Assembly: GCF_014648595.1 (NCBI RefSeq)
Contig: NZ_BMRK01000015.1
Coordinates: 52,809 to 116,808 of the forward strand
DNA from: Nocardioides luteus
GTDB lineage: Bacteria; Actinomycetota; Actinomycetes; Propionibacteriales; Nocardioidaceae
Reading direction: 5' to 3'
Length of the DNA: 64,000 bases
The notes beneath the pieces are model-generated. The model did no database searches and was not told where the DNA came from. It saw nothing but the letters and a program-made list of their open reading frames with translations. Both the position numbers and the translations under genes were made by a program. Positions 1 through 7,938 of this stretch are shown piece by piece. Positions within the stretch are counted from its first letter, which is position 1, and each line of letters begins with the position of its first letter.

Positions 1-34
1 GCCTATCGAAGACAGTGACGACCTAGAGACGAAG

Positions 35-301
35 GTGGCGAAACTGATTCGCAACTTCGGACACCTTGAGGACAGCCTCAAGCAACAGGCGACAAGGCAC
101 GACGAACGCATGACAGGGATTGAAGACAGGGTCACGACGCATCGCGAGCACGTCGCGGCTCTAGAGGAACGTTTGCAGGTCGCAGAACAGCAAGAGCAAG
201 CGAAGTGGGCGGAGGCGCTGCCGATGGAAGCCCTTGGGCTGGCCGCTGCCGGGTTGGGCCAAGTCTTCACGCTTGGGGGAGCAATCCTGCTCGCGATCTA
301 G
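35..301 (+). CDS. Small coiled-coil protein with C-terminal hydrophobic segment, mobile-element gene
   Basis: I do not recognise this gene. From the GTG at 35 it gives 88 residues: a charged, Gln/Glu/Arg-rich stretch (about 5-65) with heptad character that should form a coiled coil, then a hydrophobic segment (about 66-88, rich in Ala, Gly and Leu) that could be one membrane span ending at the C-terminus. The reading frame is open back to the left edge, so the true start may lie outside the window. Its last codons overlap by 4 bp with the convergent gene at 298-507. It sits within the integrated element whose recombinase is at 2443-3900. A coiled coil with a terminal membrane span is seen in several small phage membrane proteins, but no function can be assigned. 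Confidence 0.55.
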   Translation: MAKLIRNFGHLEDSLKQQATRHDERMTGIEDRVTTHREHVAALEERLQVAEQQEQAKWAEALPMEALGLAAAGLGQVFTLGGAILLAI

Positions 302-507
302 GACCGGCTCTGCTCCCAAGCTCGGTAGTCGTCAGCGAACTTGAGCACGTCGTGAACCAACTGCTCATGCAGCCGATTCTCTGCGTCGGGCAGGTCGCCC
401 GCTTCCCACTCGTTGGCGGCGAGGGTCTCTAGGACGGCCTTGGCCTCGGACCACTCGCGGGCACTCTGGACGACAACCTCTAGCCGAGTCTGTAGGTGTT
501 CATTCAC
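298..507 (-). CDS. Hypothetical small acidic protein, mobile-element gene
   Basis: A 69-residue reading frame with a GTG start. The product is soluble, mostly helical and rich in Glu, Ala, Leu and Trp, with no membrane segment or recognisable motif. Its end overlaps the convergent gene ending at 301 by 4 bp and its start lies only 2 bp from the TTG at 510 of the divergent gene, which is tight for two promoters. The small gene and packed arrangement are typical of phage accessory genes, but the reading frame could be fortuitous. Confidence 0.4.
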   Translation of the reverse strand: MNEHLQTRLEVVVQSAREWSEAKAVLETLAANEWEAGDLPDAENRLHEQLVHDVLKFADDYRAWEQSRS

Positions 508-509
508 CG

Positions 510-1256
510 TTGAAGGCTAGCCCCGAAATGTTCGCTAAGGGCGAACACGCGTTCGAGCGTGTCGTCCGCGGATGCCCCTCGTTCGCGCACACCCTAGAGG
601 GTATGAAAGGAAACGAAGTGCAGTGCCCCTGCTGCAAGCTCTTCTATCAGGGGATGCACGCGTCGGGGGGATCCTATCGCCCAGCGCTCACCACGTCCGG
701 CTATTGCCGAGACTGCGTCAACCACCAGGGCGACAGCAAAGAGGTCAGGAAACTGCGGGCGCAGAACCACTTCAGGATGCTCCGGCTGATCTATCCAGCG
801 ATGCGCGCACACATTGCGGCTGCTCAACGGGAGGTAGCAGCCGCCGACAGGAGGACCGAAGACGCTCGCCGGGAGTTGGAGGTTCGCCCGACGCGCGTCC
901 TAGTCCGCGTGGAGAACCTCGACAAGCTTGTCGTGGCCGTCGCCCACGAGGAGCGAGAGGAGGCGTACGAACGCCGCGACAAGGCGATGGGCGCACTGAG
1001 CGACCTCCGGCGGCTACACCACCAGGACCCCGACAACCGGCGCCGGTGTTCCTGCGGCGACCTGTTCCACAGGTGCGAGGTAGCGCAGATCGTCAAGTGG
1101 CAGTCGATCGTCTCCTGGGAAGAACACCAGGTCCGCCTGAGCGAGCAGGGCGAACGCCATTTCCTGGCGCGGGATCACCCTGCCCTTAGGGACAAGACGT
1201 GGTTCCTCACCCGCTACGAGCCAGACTTCGAAGAGCAGTACGAGGAGCCTGCCTAG
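510..1256 (+). CDS. Cysteine-cluster (zinc-binding-like) coiled-coil protein, mobile-element gene
   Basis: Not a family I can name. It is 248 residues from the TTG at 510; the ATG at 528, six codons later and preceded by GAAGG, is an equally good start. The N-terminal third carries CPCC near residue 40 and CRDC near residue 68, a spacing that would suit a zinc-binding treble-clef or HNH-like fold, but the His/Asn residues needed for an HNH nuclease are not evident. The middle (about 85-165) is a long Arg/Glu/Ala-rich helix, probably a coiled coil. Near residue 178 a CxC-x6-HRC cluster could bind a second metal. The C-terminus is acidic. It lies alone between the small divergent gene and a double-hairpin gap within the integrated element, so a phage regulatory or nucleic-acid-binding role is plausible but unproven. 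Confidence 0.6.
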   Translation: MKASPEMFAKGEHAFERVVRGCPSFAHTLEGMKGNEVQCPCCKLFYQGMHASGGSYRPALTTSGYCRDCVNHQGDSKEVRKLRAQNHFRMLRLIYPAMRAHIAAAQREVAAADRRTEDARRELEVRPTRVLVRVENLDKLVVAVAHEEREEAYERRDKAMGALSDLRRLHHQDPDNRRRCSCGDLFHRCEVAQIVKWQSIVSWEEHQVRLSEQGERHFLARDHPALRDKTWFLTRYEPDFEEQYEEPA

Positions 1257-1377
1257 TCCCGATTCAGCACGTGGCCGAAGTGGACGCCTAGCAATATCCC
1301 GCCATCGACACCGGCCGCCCTCTAGCGCCGTAAACTGGACCTCGGGATTCCCTCCGTTCCCCCGGCGGTTGTTAGAC

Positions 1378-1417
1378 AGCGAATGCCCGACCTCGTCATT
1401 GAGGTCGGGCATTCGCT
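1378..1417. terminator. 17-bp stem-loop in the gap 1257-1591
   Basis: Positions 1378-1394 pair perfectly with 1401-1417 around a 6-nt loop. No U-tract follows on either strand, as is common for actinobacterial terminators. It lies 120 bp after the cysteine-cluster gene and 175 bp before the next start. The rest of the 335-bp gap holds the hairpin at 1436-1463 and no supportable gene. Confidence 0.55.
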
Positions 1418-1435
1418 ATTGGAATCAAACGACAA

Positions 1436-1463
1436 AGGCCCTCGACACGAATGTCGAAGGCCT
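1436..1463. other. Second stem-loop upstream of the virion-like gene
   Basis: Positions 1436-1447 pair with 1452-1463 around a 4-nt CGAA loop, with one mismatch in 12. It begins 18 bp after the preceding hairpin and about 130 bp before the gene at 1592. It could be a second terminator, a leader structure of that gene or a processing site. Confidence 0.4.
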
Positions 1464-1591
1464 AAGCCGAAAGGTTCAAACACCAAGCCAGCCAACCCCC
1501 TTGGCACCTGACGATTATCACACGATCGGCATATGGTCGGCGCCGATAAGGGAGAATTTGAGATAGCCAATCCCAACCCCTTGGAGGTCAA

Positions 1592-2308
1592 ATGACTGTC
1601 GTACTTACGAGCCCTGTACAGGGCCTCAATGTCGGCGATAACTACACCGGCACGCTCGAAAGCTGGCTGGTCGTCAATGGATATGCGAAGGCCGCCGCGC
1701 CCGTCGCGTACGCCGACACGTTCGCCATCTCCCCCGCCCCGGTCGCTGCCGCTGTCGAAGGCTCGGCCGACGCCGTCAACATCGTCGCGGCCGGTGCCCT
1801 GGTGGTCGAGGTCGACGGCCACAACCGCTACACCATCGCTCTCGCTGCGGCTGACACCCCGGCCGCCGTCGTGACCAAGGTCAACGCGGCTATCGGTGCC
1901 GTAGCGACGGCCTCGCTGAATGCTGGCAACTTCCGTCTCGCGTCCGACTCGACCGGCTCGCTCTCCAGCGTCCGAATCATCTCCGGTACCGGCTCGGTCC
2001 TGGCGAACCTGTTCCTCACCGCTGGCCAGTTCGACCGTGGCGAGGATGGCAACGACAACGCGACCGATTACACCGGCGACGTCACCATCGATGGGCGCCT
2101 GACCCTCGATGCTGGTGGCCGGGCGGCCGGTGTCCTCCCCGTGAGCGACCCGACCGTGGCGGCCAACCGCGAGGACCCCAAGTGGCCCGCTACTGACGAA
2201 GTCTTCGATACCTCCACGCTGGCGAACGCTCCCGGCGGTTCGACCAACTCGAAGAGCAACCCGACCTACACGATCGACGGCAACGCCGACGGCGACACGA
2301 TCGACTGA
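1592..2308 (+). CDS. Virion-like structural protein of the integrated element (putative)
   Basis: The product has 238 residues, is acidic, very rich in Ala, Val, Thr and Asp, and has no Cys. The ATG at 1592 follows a strong GGAGG at 1583-1587. The first ~30 residues have the compact beta pattern ending in W-L-x2-N-G-Y-A that I associate with phage head or connector accessory proteins. The centre (about 70-150) resembles the flagellin hook-IN/phage fibre fold: short strands, an Ala-rich helix with V-N-A-A-I, then A-S-L and a SDSTGSLSS turn. The C-terminus is a disordered Asp/Ser/Thr/Asn tail. There is no signal peptide. It stands alone, behind two hairpins and followed at once by a perfect terminator, which suggests a separate, strongly expressed unit. 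A virion or surface-fibre role is inference. Confidence 0.55.
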   Translation: MTVVLTSPVQGLNVGDNYTGTLESWLVVNGYAKAAAPVAYADTFAISPAPVAAAVEGSADAVNIVAAGALVVEVDGHNRYTIALAAADTPAAVVTKVNAAIGAVATASLNAGNFRLASDSTGSLSSVRIISGTGSVLANLFLTAGQFDRGEDGNDNATDYTGDVTIDGRLTLDAGGRAAGVLPVSDPTVAANREDPKWPATDEVFDTSTLANAPGGSTNSKSNPTYTIDGNADGDTID

Positions 2309-2317
2309 CCGAACGAC

Positions 2318-2353
2318 AAGAGCCCGGAGACCTTTGACAGTCTCCGGGCTCTT
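2318..2353 (+). terminator. Strong intrinsic terminator
   Basis: A perfect 14-bp stem (2318-2331 with 2340-2353) around an 8-nt loop starts 9 bp after the stop codon of the virion-like gene. It separates that gene from the convergent recombinase gene ending at 2443. Confidence 0.8.
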
Positions 2354-2442
2354 TCACGTCTACGACCGGCGGGATCAAAGGGTTGCCGCCCTCCCCCACC
2401 GGTCTGTGTCACCGAACAACGGGAACACGTTGCCGAGTCTAC

Positions 2443-3900
2443 TCACTCGTCGTTCAGCGTCGGAGTCGGCATCTCGACCTCCCAAGCGACCTCGATCCGG
2501 GATGTGTCGATCTCTCCCTTGACGGTGACGCCGCCCCGGCTGGCGGGCTGGACAACGATCGGATAGGCGATGGCCTGATAGATGATGTGCCAGCGGTCCT
2601 CACGCGCCGCCCGCTCCCATTCCTGACCGAGCGTGTAGCCCTTGAGTGAGAGAGTCACAGAGACCTTCGAGGACTTGACGACCTGATCCCAGTGGACGAC
2701 CTCAGCCTCTTTCGCTTGTAGGTCGGTCGCGAGGGCTACGACGTCACCCCCGCCACCCCTCGCCGCCATCGTGAGCGCATCCCTGGCCGTGTCCCTGGCG
2801 AGCGTGGCCGCTCGGAGCTCCTCCTGTCCTGGCCATGTCGGGATCATCTGCATAGCGGGCTGCTCCCCATGGACGGCCAGATACTCGGCGGCGATGAACG
2901 CGTCTGTCGGCTCAGCGGCGATGGTGACCCCGGGGCAGATGCCCTTTACGACCCCGGTGCAGTTGTACCGGGCGTGACCACGGGTATAGGTGATCGAGAG
3001 GGTCGACCCGCAGCGGCCACAGACGCCGTTCCCCCGCGATAGCAACCAGGTCGGCGGCCTCCCGGACCATGACGGCCGTTCGGGGCCCTCAGATCGCGTT
3101 TCTTGAGTCGAGTCCAGACGGGCCTGGAGAGCCAGCCATGTAGCCGGATCCAGGACATGATCCCGAATGCTGGTTGAGCGGAGCGTGTTCCGAAGCGAGC
3201 GTGGCGACCACGCGTTGCCCCTGTTGGTTGTGATCCCCTCTGCCGCCAACCACCGGAGGACCTGATTCATCGGCTGGTTGTCGATCAGGCGGCGTGCGAT
3301 CTCTTCCACGATCGGGCCCGTGACAGGGTCGACCTCCAGGAACTTTCCGACGCCGCCCTCTGGCAACTCGCGCTTGACCACACGACATCCGAAGATGGCG
3401 CGCCCGCCGGGATGGCGGCCAGCCTCCCTCAGGCGTCGCTTGTTGTCCTTGTTTCGCTGGATGATGCGTCCGCGCTCGGCTCGTCCGACCTCACCACGAA
3501 TGACGATCTGCCAGCGGAATGCCTCGGGATCCCTCTGCGAGTCGAGACCGTCAACCGAGATCATTCGTACGGGCTCGTGGACGACTCGGCCCGTGGCCGG
3601 ATCCTTGCCCTCTAGGCGGTCCAAGATCGAGCCGAGGACGTTTACGCCTTCGCGGCTCAGCCGGTCGACACTGTGGACAACGGCAACCGAGACGTGATCC
3701 AGAGCAAGCTCCGCCAACCACGCCTGAAAGGCAGGCCGGTCGCGGTAGCCGCCGGACTTCTCATCGACATGTACGTTCAGGAGGTGGATTCCCTCGCTGG
3801 CTGCAAGGGCCTTGACCTCGTCGACCATCCCGGCGAGGCTCAGGTTGTCCTCCCCGGCCACGGCCGACAGCCGAACGTAGCCACTCCCCATCTCTGGCAT
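2443..3900 (-). CDS. Large serine recombinase (site-specific integrase)
   Basis: This 485-residue protein should integrate and excise the mobile element by double-strand cleavage through a serine-DNA linkage. The N-terminal resolvase domain (about 5-150) has the YVRLS motif with the likely nucleophile Ser12 and the conserved DRLSR at 79-83. A recombinase domain follows (about 165-275). A zinc ribbon is marked by Cys294, Cys297, Cys314 and Cys322, and after it comes a helical, probably coiled-coil segment (about 345-425), the region that controls directionality in large serine integrases. The length fits the family. The ATG at 3900 follows a GAGAGG ribosome site, and the gene starts only ~35 bp from the junction with the host DUF4192 gene, the usual place for an integrase. 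No recombination directionality factor is visible in the window. Confidence 0.93.
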   Translation of the reverse strand: MPEMGSGYVRLSAVAGEDNLSLAGMVDEVKALAASEGIHLLNVHVDEKSGGYRDRPAFQAWLAELALDHVSVAVVHSVDRLSREGVNVLGSILDRLEGKDPATGRVVHEPVRMISVDGLDSQRDPEAFRWQIVIRGEVGRAERGRIIQRNKDNKRRLREAGRHPGGRAIFGCRVVKRELPEGGVGKFLEVDPVTGPIVEEIARRLIDNQPMNQVLRWLAAEGITTNRGNAWSPRSLRNTLRSTSIRDHVLDPATWLALQARLDSTQETRSEGPERPSWSGRPPTWLLSRGNGVCGRCGSTLSITYTRGHARYNCTGVVKGICPGVTIAAEPTDAFIAAEYLAVHGEQPAMQMIPTWPGQEELRAATLARDTARDALTMAARGGGGDVVALATDLQAKEAEVVHWDQVVKSSKVSVTLSLKGYTLGQEWERAAREDRWHIIYQAIAYPIVVQPASRGGVTVKGEIDTSRIEVAWEVEMPTPTLNDE

Positions 3901-3904
3901 GTGC

Positions 3905-3940
3905 AGATCCTCTCACCTGTTCGTAAACCCGGTAGTTCTC
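3905..3940. other. Putative attachment-site junction (attL or attR)
   Basis: Reading the minus strand from 4018, a clear DUF4192 N-terminus runs to about codon 28 (GFQPEN, codon 28 at 3937-3935). After that the residues no longer fit the family, and the recombinase gene begins at 3900. The crossover therefore lies within about 3905-3940. The other half-site and the rest of the host gene would be beyond the left edge, so the exact core cannot be read here. Confidence 0.6.
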
Positions 3941-4018
3941 GGGCTGGAAGCCGAGGAGGACCGGAACCGCGGCCAGGACGTCCTCGGGGCGGGTGATGGA
4001 GAGCTTCGTAGTGGTCAT
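3929..4018 (-). pseudogene. 5' fragment of a host DUF4192 gene split by the element
   Basis: The frame starting with the ATG at 4018 encodes MTTTKLS followed by RPEDVLAAVPVLLGF, the typical opening of actinobacterial DUF4192 proteins (usually ~180-350 residues, function unknown). The match ends after about 28-30 codons, where element DNA begins. Translation would run on out of frame through the recombinase gene and stop near 3761, giving an 85-residue chimera. The rest of the gene is presumably at the element's far end, so excision would restore it. The identification rests on the N-terminal motif only. Confidence 0.65.
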
Positions 4019-4142
4019 GCGATCCACACTCGCCGCCACCCACCGACAGTTTCCTCGCCAATACCGCGGCCTGTGGACAACCGCGTCCCGAAGCATGCCT
4101 GTGGACCGCAACCGGCCCGTCCGAACTGTCCCCGCCGCCAGA

Positions 4143-4148
4143 TAGGTT
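4143..4148 (+). promoter_or_regulatory. -10 box for a leaderless dinB transcript
   Basis: TAGGTT lies 6 nt before the dinB ATG at 4155 and no Shine-Dalgarno sequence is present, the arrangement expected when transcription starts at the initiation codon. Confidence 0.5.
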
Positions 4149-4154
4149 GCCACC

Positions 4155-5465
4155 ATGAGAGCGCAGGCGTCGGTGATGCACCTCGACCTCGACGCGTTCT
4201 ACGCCTCGGTCGAGCAGCGGGACAAGCCGTCGCTGCGCGGTAGGCCGGTGGTCGTGGGCGGGATCAGCGGTCGCGGTGTGGTCAGCACCGCCTCCTACGA
4301 GGCCAGAGTCTTCGGGGTCCGCTCGGCGATGTCGACCCGGGAGGCCCGGGCGCTGTGCGGGCACGCCGCCTTCCTCTATCCGCGCTTCCCCGCCTACAAG
4401 AAGGTCAGCGAGCAGGTCTTCGGCATCCTGCGCGACCTCTCCCCTCTCGTCGAGCCGCTCTCCCTCGACGAGGCCTTCGTGGACCTCGCGGCCGCCGACC
4501 TCCCCGACCTCGAGGTCGAGACGGTGACCGCCACCGCCGCCCGGATCCGCGCCGAGGTCGCCGAGGTCACCGGCGGGCTGACAGCGAGCGTCGGTCTGGC
4601 GAGCTCGAAGTTCATCGCCAAGATCGCCAGCGACCTGGACAAGCCCGACGGCCTGGTCGTGGTGGCCCCCGGCACCGAGCTCGACCTGCTCCGGCCGATG
4701 AACGTCAAGGTCATCCCGGGCGTCGGCCCGGCGACCACCGAACGGCTGCGCCGCGCCGGCATCCACACGGTGGCCGATCTGGAGCAGGTCAGCGTCGAGG
4801 AGCTCGTACGCCTCGTCGGCAAGTCCCACGGCACCAACCTCTACAAGCTGGCCAGGGCCCAGGACGACCGGCTCGTCGAGCCCGAGCGGGAGACCAAGTC
4901 GGTCAGCGTGGAGAGCACCTACGAGACCGACCTGACCGACCGGCCGCTGATGGAGCAGATCCTCACCCGGCAGGCCACCGAGGTCGCCGGGCGACTGAAG
5001 AAGAGCGGTCTGTCCGGGCGCACGATCACGATCAAGGTCCGCCTCTACGACTTCACCACGATCAACCGCTCGGCGACCCTGCCCGCCCCGACCGACCAGG
5101 CCGGAGCCATCGCCCGCCTGGCCAGGACGCTGCTGGGCGAGCTGTTCACCGCCGGGGAGACCGCCGGCGGCGTACGCCTCCTCGGGGTCGGCGTCTCGGG
5201 GCTCGCCGACTGGATCCAGGAGGATCTCTTCGGCGAGGACGCCGAGGAGGAGCCCGAGCCCGAGCTGACGCTCCCCGAGCCGGTGCGGCGGCCGACCTGG
5301 GCCGCAGGGATGGACGTCGTCCACGCGGAGATGGGCCGCGGCTGGGTCTGGGGCTCGGGACGCGGCGTCGTCACCGTCCGCTTCGAGACCGCCGAGACGC
5401 CGGCGGGGCCGGTGCGGTCCTACCCCGTCGACGACCCCGACCTGCAGCCCTACAGCGAGACCTGA
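4155..5465 (+). CDS. dinB: DNA polymerase IV (Y-family, clamp-binding)
   Basis: An error-prone translesion polymerase of 436 residues. The palm carboxylates are visible as DLD (Asp11, Asp13) and SLDEAF (Asp105, Glu106), with YASVEQ near residue 16. Thumb HhH motifs lie around 185-225 and the little-finger domain around 245-350. QEDLF at 355-359 is a beta-clamp binding motif placed just after the little finger, as in DinB1-type enzymes. A further ~75 residues (from about 365) form an extension with a WAAGMDVVH...GWVWGSGRGVVTVRF core, a small beta-barrel-like module found behind some actinobacterial DinB proteins. The gene appears leaderless and monocistronic, starts 137 bp from the split DUF4192 gene, and is one of two Y-family genes within 6 kb. 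Confidence 0.95.
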   Translation: MRAQASVMHLDLDAFYASVEQRDKPSLRGRPVVVGGISGRGVVSTASYEARVFGVRSAMSTREARALCGHAAFLYPRFPAYKKVSEQVFGILRDLSPLVEPLSLDEAFVDLAAADLPDLEVETVTATAARIRAEVAEVTGGLTASVGLASSKFIAKIASDLDKPDGLVVVAPGTELDLLRPMNVKVIPGVGPATTERLRRAGIHTVADLEQVSVEELVRLVGKSHGTNLYKLARAQDDRLVEPERETKSVSVESTYETDLTDRPLMEQILTRQATEVAGRLKKSGLSGRTITIKVRLYDFTTINRSATLPAPTDQAGAIARLARTLLGELFTAGETAGGVRLLGVGVSGLADWIQEDLFGEDAEEEPEPELTLPEPVRRPTWAAGMDVVHAEMGRGWVWGSGRGVVTVRFETAETPAGPVRSYPVDDPDLQPYSET

Positions 5466-5483
5466 GCGGCTCCTCGGCCGCTC
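5464..5483 (+). terminator. Weak stem-loop at the dinB stop codon
   Basis: GAGCGGC (5464-5470) can pair with GCCGCTC (5477-5483) around a 6-nt loop. It is short, overlaps the stop codon and lacks a U-tract, so it is only a possible terminator. Confidence 0.25.
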
Positions 5484-5621
5484 CCGGGGCAGCCCACCGG
5501 CCCTTGTCGTCACGGCGATCGGGTGCAGTATCGCGGCCGGCGACCCGGCTGTGCGATAGAGCCACGCGATGACAAGAGTCTGCAACAGCTGCCGTCCGCT
5601 GGAGTTCGAGGCTCGCGAGGA

Positions 5622-5627
5622 TAGGGT
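5622..5627 (+). promoter_or_regulatory. -10 box for a leaderless ptrB transcript
   Basis: TAGGGT lies 7 nt before the ATG at 5635, with no ribosome binding site between. This supports 5635 as the start over the in-frame ATG at 5569. Confidence 0.5.
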
Positions 5628-5634
5628 CTCGTCT

Positions 5635-7734
5635 ATGCCTGCTGAGTTTCCGATCGCACCGAAGAAGCCCTCCTCCAAGCAGTTCCACGGCCTGACCCGG
5701 GCCGACGACTACGAGTGGCTCCGCGACAAGGAGAACCCCGAGGTCATCGCCTACATCGAGGCCGAGAACGCCTACACCAAGGCGCAGACCGAGCACCTCG
5801 CCGACCTGCGCACCCAGATCTTCGAGGAGATCAAGGCGCGCACCCTGGAGACCGACCTGAGCGTGCCGAGCCGGGCGCGCGGCTACTGGTACTACGGCCG
5901 CAGCTTCGAGGGGAAGCAGTACGGCGCGAGCTGCCGGGTGAAGGTCACCGACCCCGACGACTGGACCCCGCCCAACCCGGACGAGGTCACCGGTGAGGAG
6001 GTGCTCCTCGACCTGGACGCGCTCGCCGAGGGCCACGACTTCTTCAGCCTGGGCGGCTCGAGCGTCAGCCCGAGCACCACCCTGCTCGCCTACGCGACCG
6101 ACGTGACCGGCGACGAGCGCTACACCGTACGCGTCAAGGACCTCGCCACCGGCGAGCTGCTCGACGACGTCCTCACCAACGTCCACGGCGGCGCGACCTG
6201 GGACCGCGAGTCCGAGTCGCTCTACTACACGACCGCCGACGAGTCCTGGCGCGCCGACAAGATCTGGTGCCACCGTCTCGGCACCACCCAGGAGGAGGAC
6301 GAGCTCGTCTTCCACGAGACCGACGACCGGTTCTGGGTCGGCGTCGGCCGCACGCGCTCGGACCGGTTCATGTTCATCGGCACCGCCGCGAAGATCACCG
6401 CCGAGTACCGCTTCCTCGACCTCGACGACCCCGACGCCGGCTGGCAGGTCTTCGCGCCCCGCGAGGAGGGCGTCGAGTACGCCCTGGAGCACGCCACCAT
6501 CGCCGGCGAGGACGTCTTCCTGGTCACCCACAACGCCTCCGGCCCCGACTTCGAGATCGCCACCGCGCCGATCGCGCCGACCCCGCGGGAGCAGTGGCAG
6601 CCGCTGCTCCCCCACACCCCCGGCGTACGCCTGGAGGACATCGACGCCTTCGCCGGCCACCTGGTCGTCCATCAGCGCAGCGAGGGCCTGACCCAGCTCC
6701 GCATCCTGGAGCTCGGCGAGAACGGCGTCGCCGACGACTACCTGGTGAAGTTCGACGACGAGCTCTACACCATCGGCTCCGGCTCCAACCCGGCCTTCGA
6801 GACCCCGGTCGTGCGGCTCGGCTACACCACGATGCGCACCCCGGCCTCCGTCTACGACTACGACGTACGCAGCCGCGAGCTCACCCTCCTCAAGCAGGCC
6901 CCGGTGCTCGGTGGCTACGACCGCGACGACTACGAGGAGCACCGGCTGTGGGCGACAGCCCCGGACGGCGTACAGGTGCCGATCTCGGTCGTGGCGAAGA
7001 AGGGCCTCCACGAGCAGGGTCCGATGCCGGTGCTGCTCTACGCCTACGGGTCCTACGAGGCGAGCATGGACCCCTACTTCTCCATCCCGCGCCTCAGCCT
7101 GCTCGACCGCGGGATCGGCTTCGCGATCGCCCACGTCCGCGGCGGTGGCGAGATGGGCCGGGCCTGGTACGACGACGGCAAGATGCTGAGGAAGCAGAAC
7201 ACCTTCTCCGACTACATCGCCTGCGCCCGCCACCTCGCCGAGACCGGCTGGTCGACCCCGAGCACGATCATCGCCGAGGGTGGCAGCGCCGGCGGCCTGC
7301 TGATGGGCGCGGTCGCCAACCAGGCGCCCGACGCCGTGGGGGCGGTCGTCGCCGCGGTGCCGTTCGTGGACGCGCTGACCACGATGCTCGACGCGACGCT
7401 CCCGCTGACCGTCACCGAGTACGACGAGTGGGGCAACCCCGAGGCCGACCGGGAGACCTACGACTACATGTCCTCCTACGACCCCTACACCAACGTCACC
7501 GCGCAGCACTACCCGCCGATCCTCGCCGAGACCAGCATCAACGACACCCGCGTGCTCTACGTCGAGCCCGCGAAATGGGTCGCCAAGCTGCGGGCGACGG
7601 CGGAGAATCCTGGTGACGTACTCCTGAAGACGGAGATGGCAGCCGGTCATGGAGGGGTCTCGGGCCGCTACAAGGCGTGGGAGGACCGGGCGTTCAGCCT
7701 TGCCTGGATGATCGACCAGGTGACCTCCGCGTAA
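5635..7734 (+). CDS. ptrB: Oligopeptidase B (S9 family serine peptidase)
   Basis: A 699-residue cytosolic peptidase of the prolyl-oligopeptidase family that cleaves short peptides, in oligopeptidase B after basic residues. The N-terminal half is the seven-bladed propeller that limits substrate size; the C-terminal alpha/beta-hydrolase domain carries GGSAGGLLMG with nucleophile Ser551, Asp637 in INDTRV and His672 in AGHGG. The length matches the family (~690-710). There is no signal peptide. I chose the ATG at 5635 because MPAEFPIAPKKP is a usual family start and a -10 box sits 7 nt before it; starting at 5569 would add 22 unconserved residues. It is monocistronic, between dinB and the sigma-factor gene. 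Confidence 0.94.
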   Translation: MPAEFPIAPKKPSSKQFHGLTRADDYEWLRDKENPEVIAYIEAENAYTKAQTEHLADLRTQIFEEIKARTLETDLSVPSRARGYWYYGRSFEGKQYGASCRVKVTDPDDWTPPNPDEVTGEEVLLDLDALAEGHDFFSLGGSSVSPSTTLLAYATDVTGDERYTVRVKDLATGELLDDVLTNVHGGATWDRESESLYYTTADESWRADKIWCHRLGTTQEEDELVFHETDDRFWVGVGRTRSDRFMFIGTAAKITAEYRFLDLDDPDAGWQVFAPREEGVEYALEHATIAGEDVFLVTHNASGPDFEIATAPIAPTPREQWQPLLPHTPGVRLEDIDAFAGHLVVHQRSEGLTQLRILELGENGVADDYLVKFDDELYTIGSGSNPAFETPVVRLGYTTMRTPASVYDYDVRSRELTLLKQAPVLGGYDRDDYEEHRLWATAPDGVQVPISVVAKKGLHEQGPMPVLLYAYGSYEASMDPYFSIPRLSLLDRGIGFAIAHVRGGGEMGRAWYDDGKMLRKQNTFSDYIACARHLAETGWSTPSTIIAEGGSAGGLLMGAVANQAPDAVGAVVAAVPFVDALTTMLDATLPLTVTEYDEWGNPEADRETYDYMSSYDPYTNVTAQHYPPILAETSINDTRVLYVEPAKWVAKLRATAENPGDVLLKTEMAAGHGGVSGRYKAWEDRAFSLAWMIDQVTSA

Positions 7735-7867
7735 GGCATAGCGGCGCGCCTCTCGGGGTACTCCATGAGAAGACCCTGAGATTCACCTCTCGATGCAACT
7801 TATCGCCTGCCGCGTACGTCGAACCGGACAAGAGATCGAAATCGGATCGATGACAAGGCGCTCTACC

Positions 7868-7896
7868 GGGGAACACCCGGGACGAGCGAAGCGTTG
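7868..7896 (+). promoter_or_regulatory. ECF-sigma-type promoter upstream of the SigB-like gene
   Basis: GGGGAAC (7868-7874) and CGTTG (7892-7896) are separated by 17 nt, matching the GGAAC/CGTT consensus of SigE/SigH-type envelope- and oxidative-stress sigma factors. It lies 43 bp before the start codon. Mycobacterial sigB is known to be driven by such promoters. Nothing else was identified in the gap 7735-7867. Confidence 0.55.
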
Positions 7897-7938
7897 AAAG
7901 CATCGTGAGGCCACCAACCTCACCGTGAGGAGGTTCCC

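Noticed and set aside
5569-5634. Upstream ATG for ptrB
   Set aside because: The extra 22 residues contain unconserved Cys/Arg-rich sequence and the -10 box lies downstream of this codon.
5371-7650. Open frame of 759 codons on the minus strand
   Set aside because: Antisense of ptrB, Val/Gly/Asp/Leu-rich, no family features.
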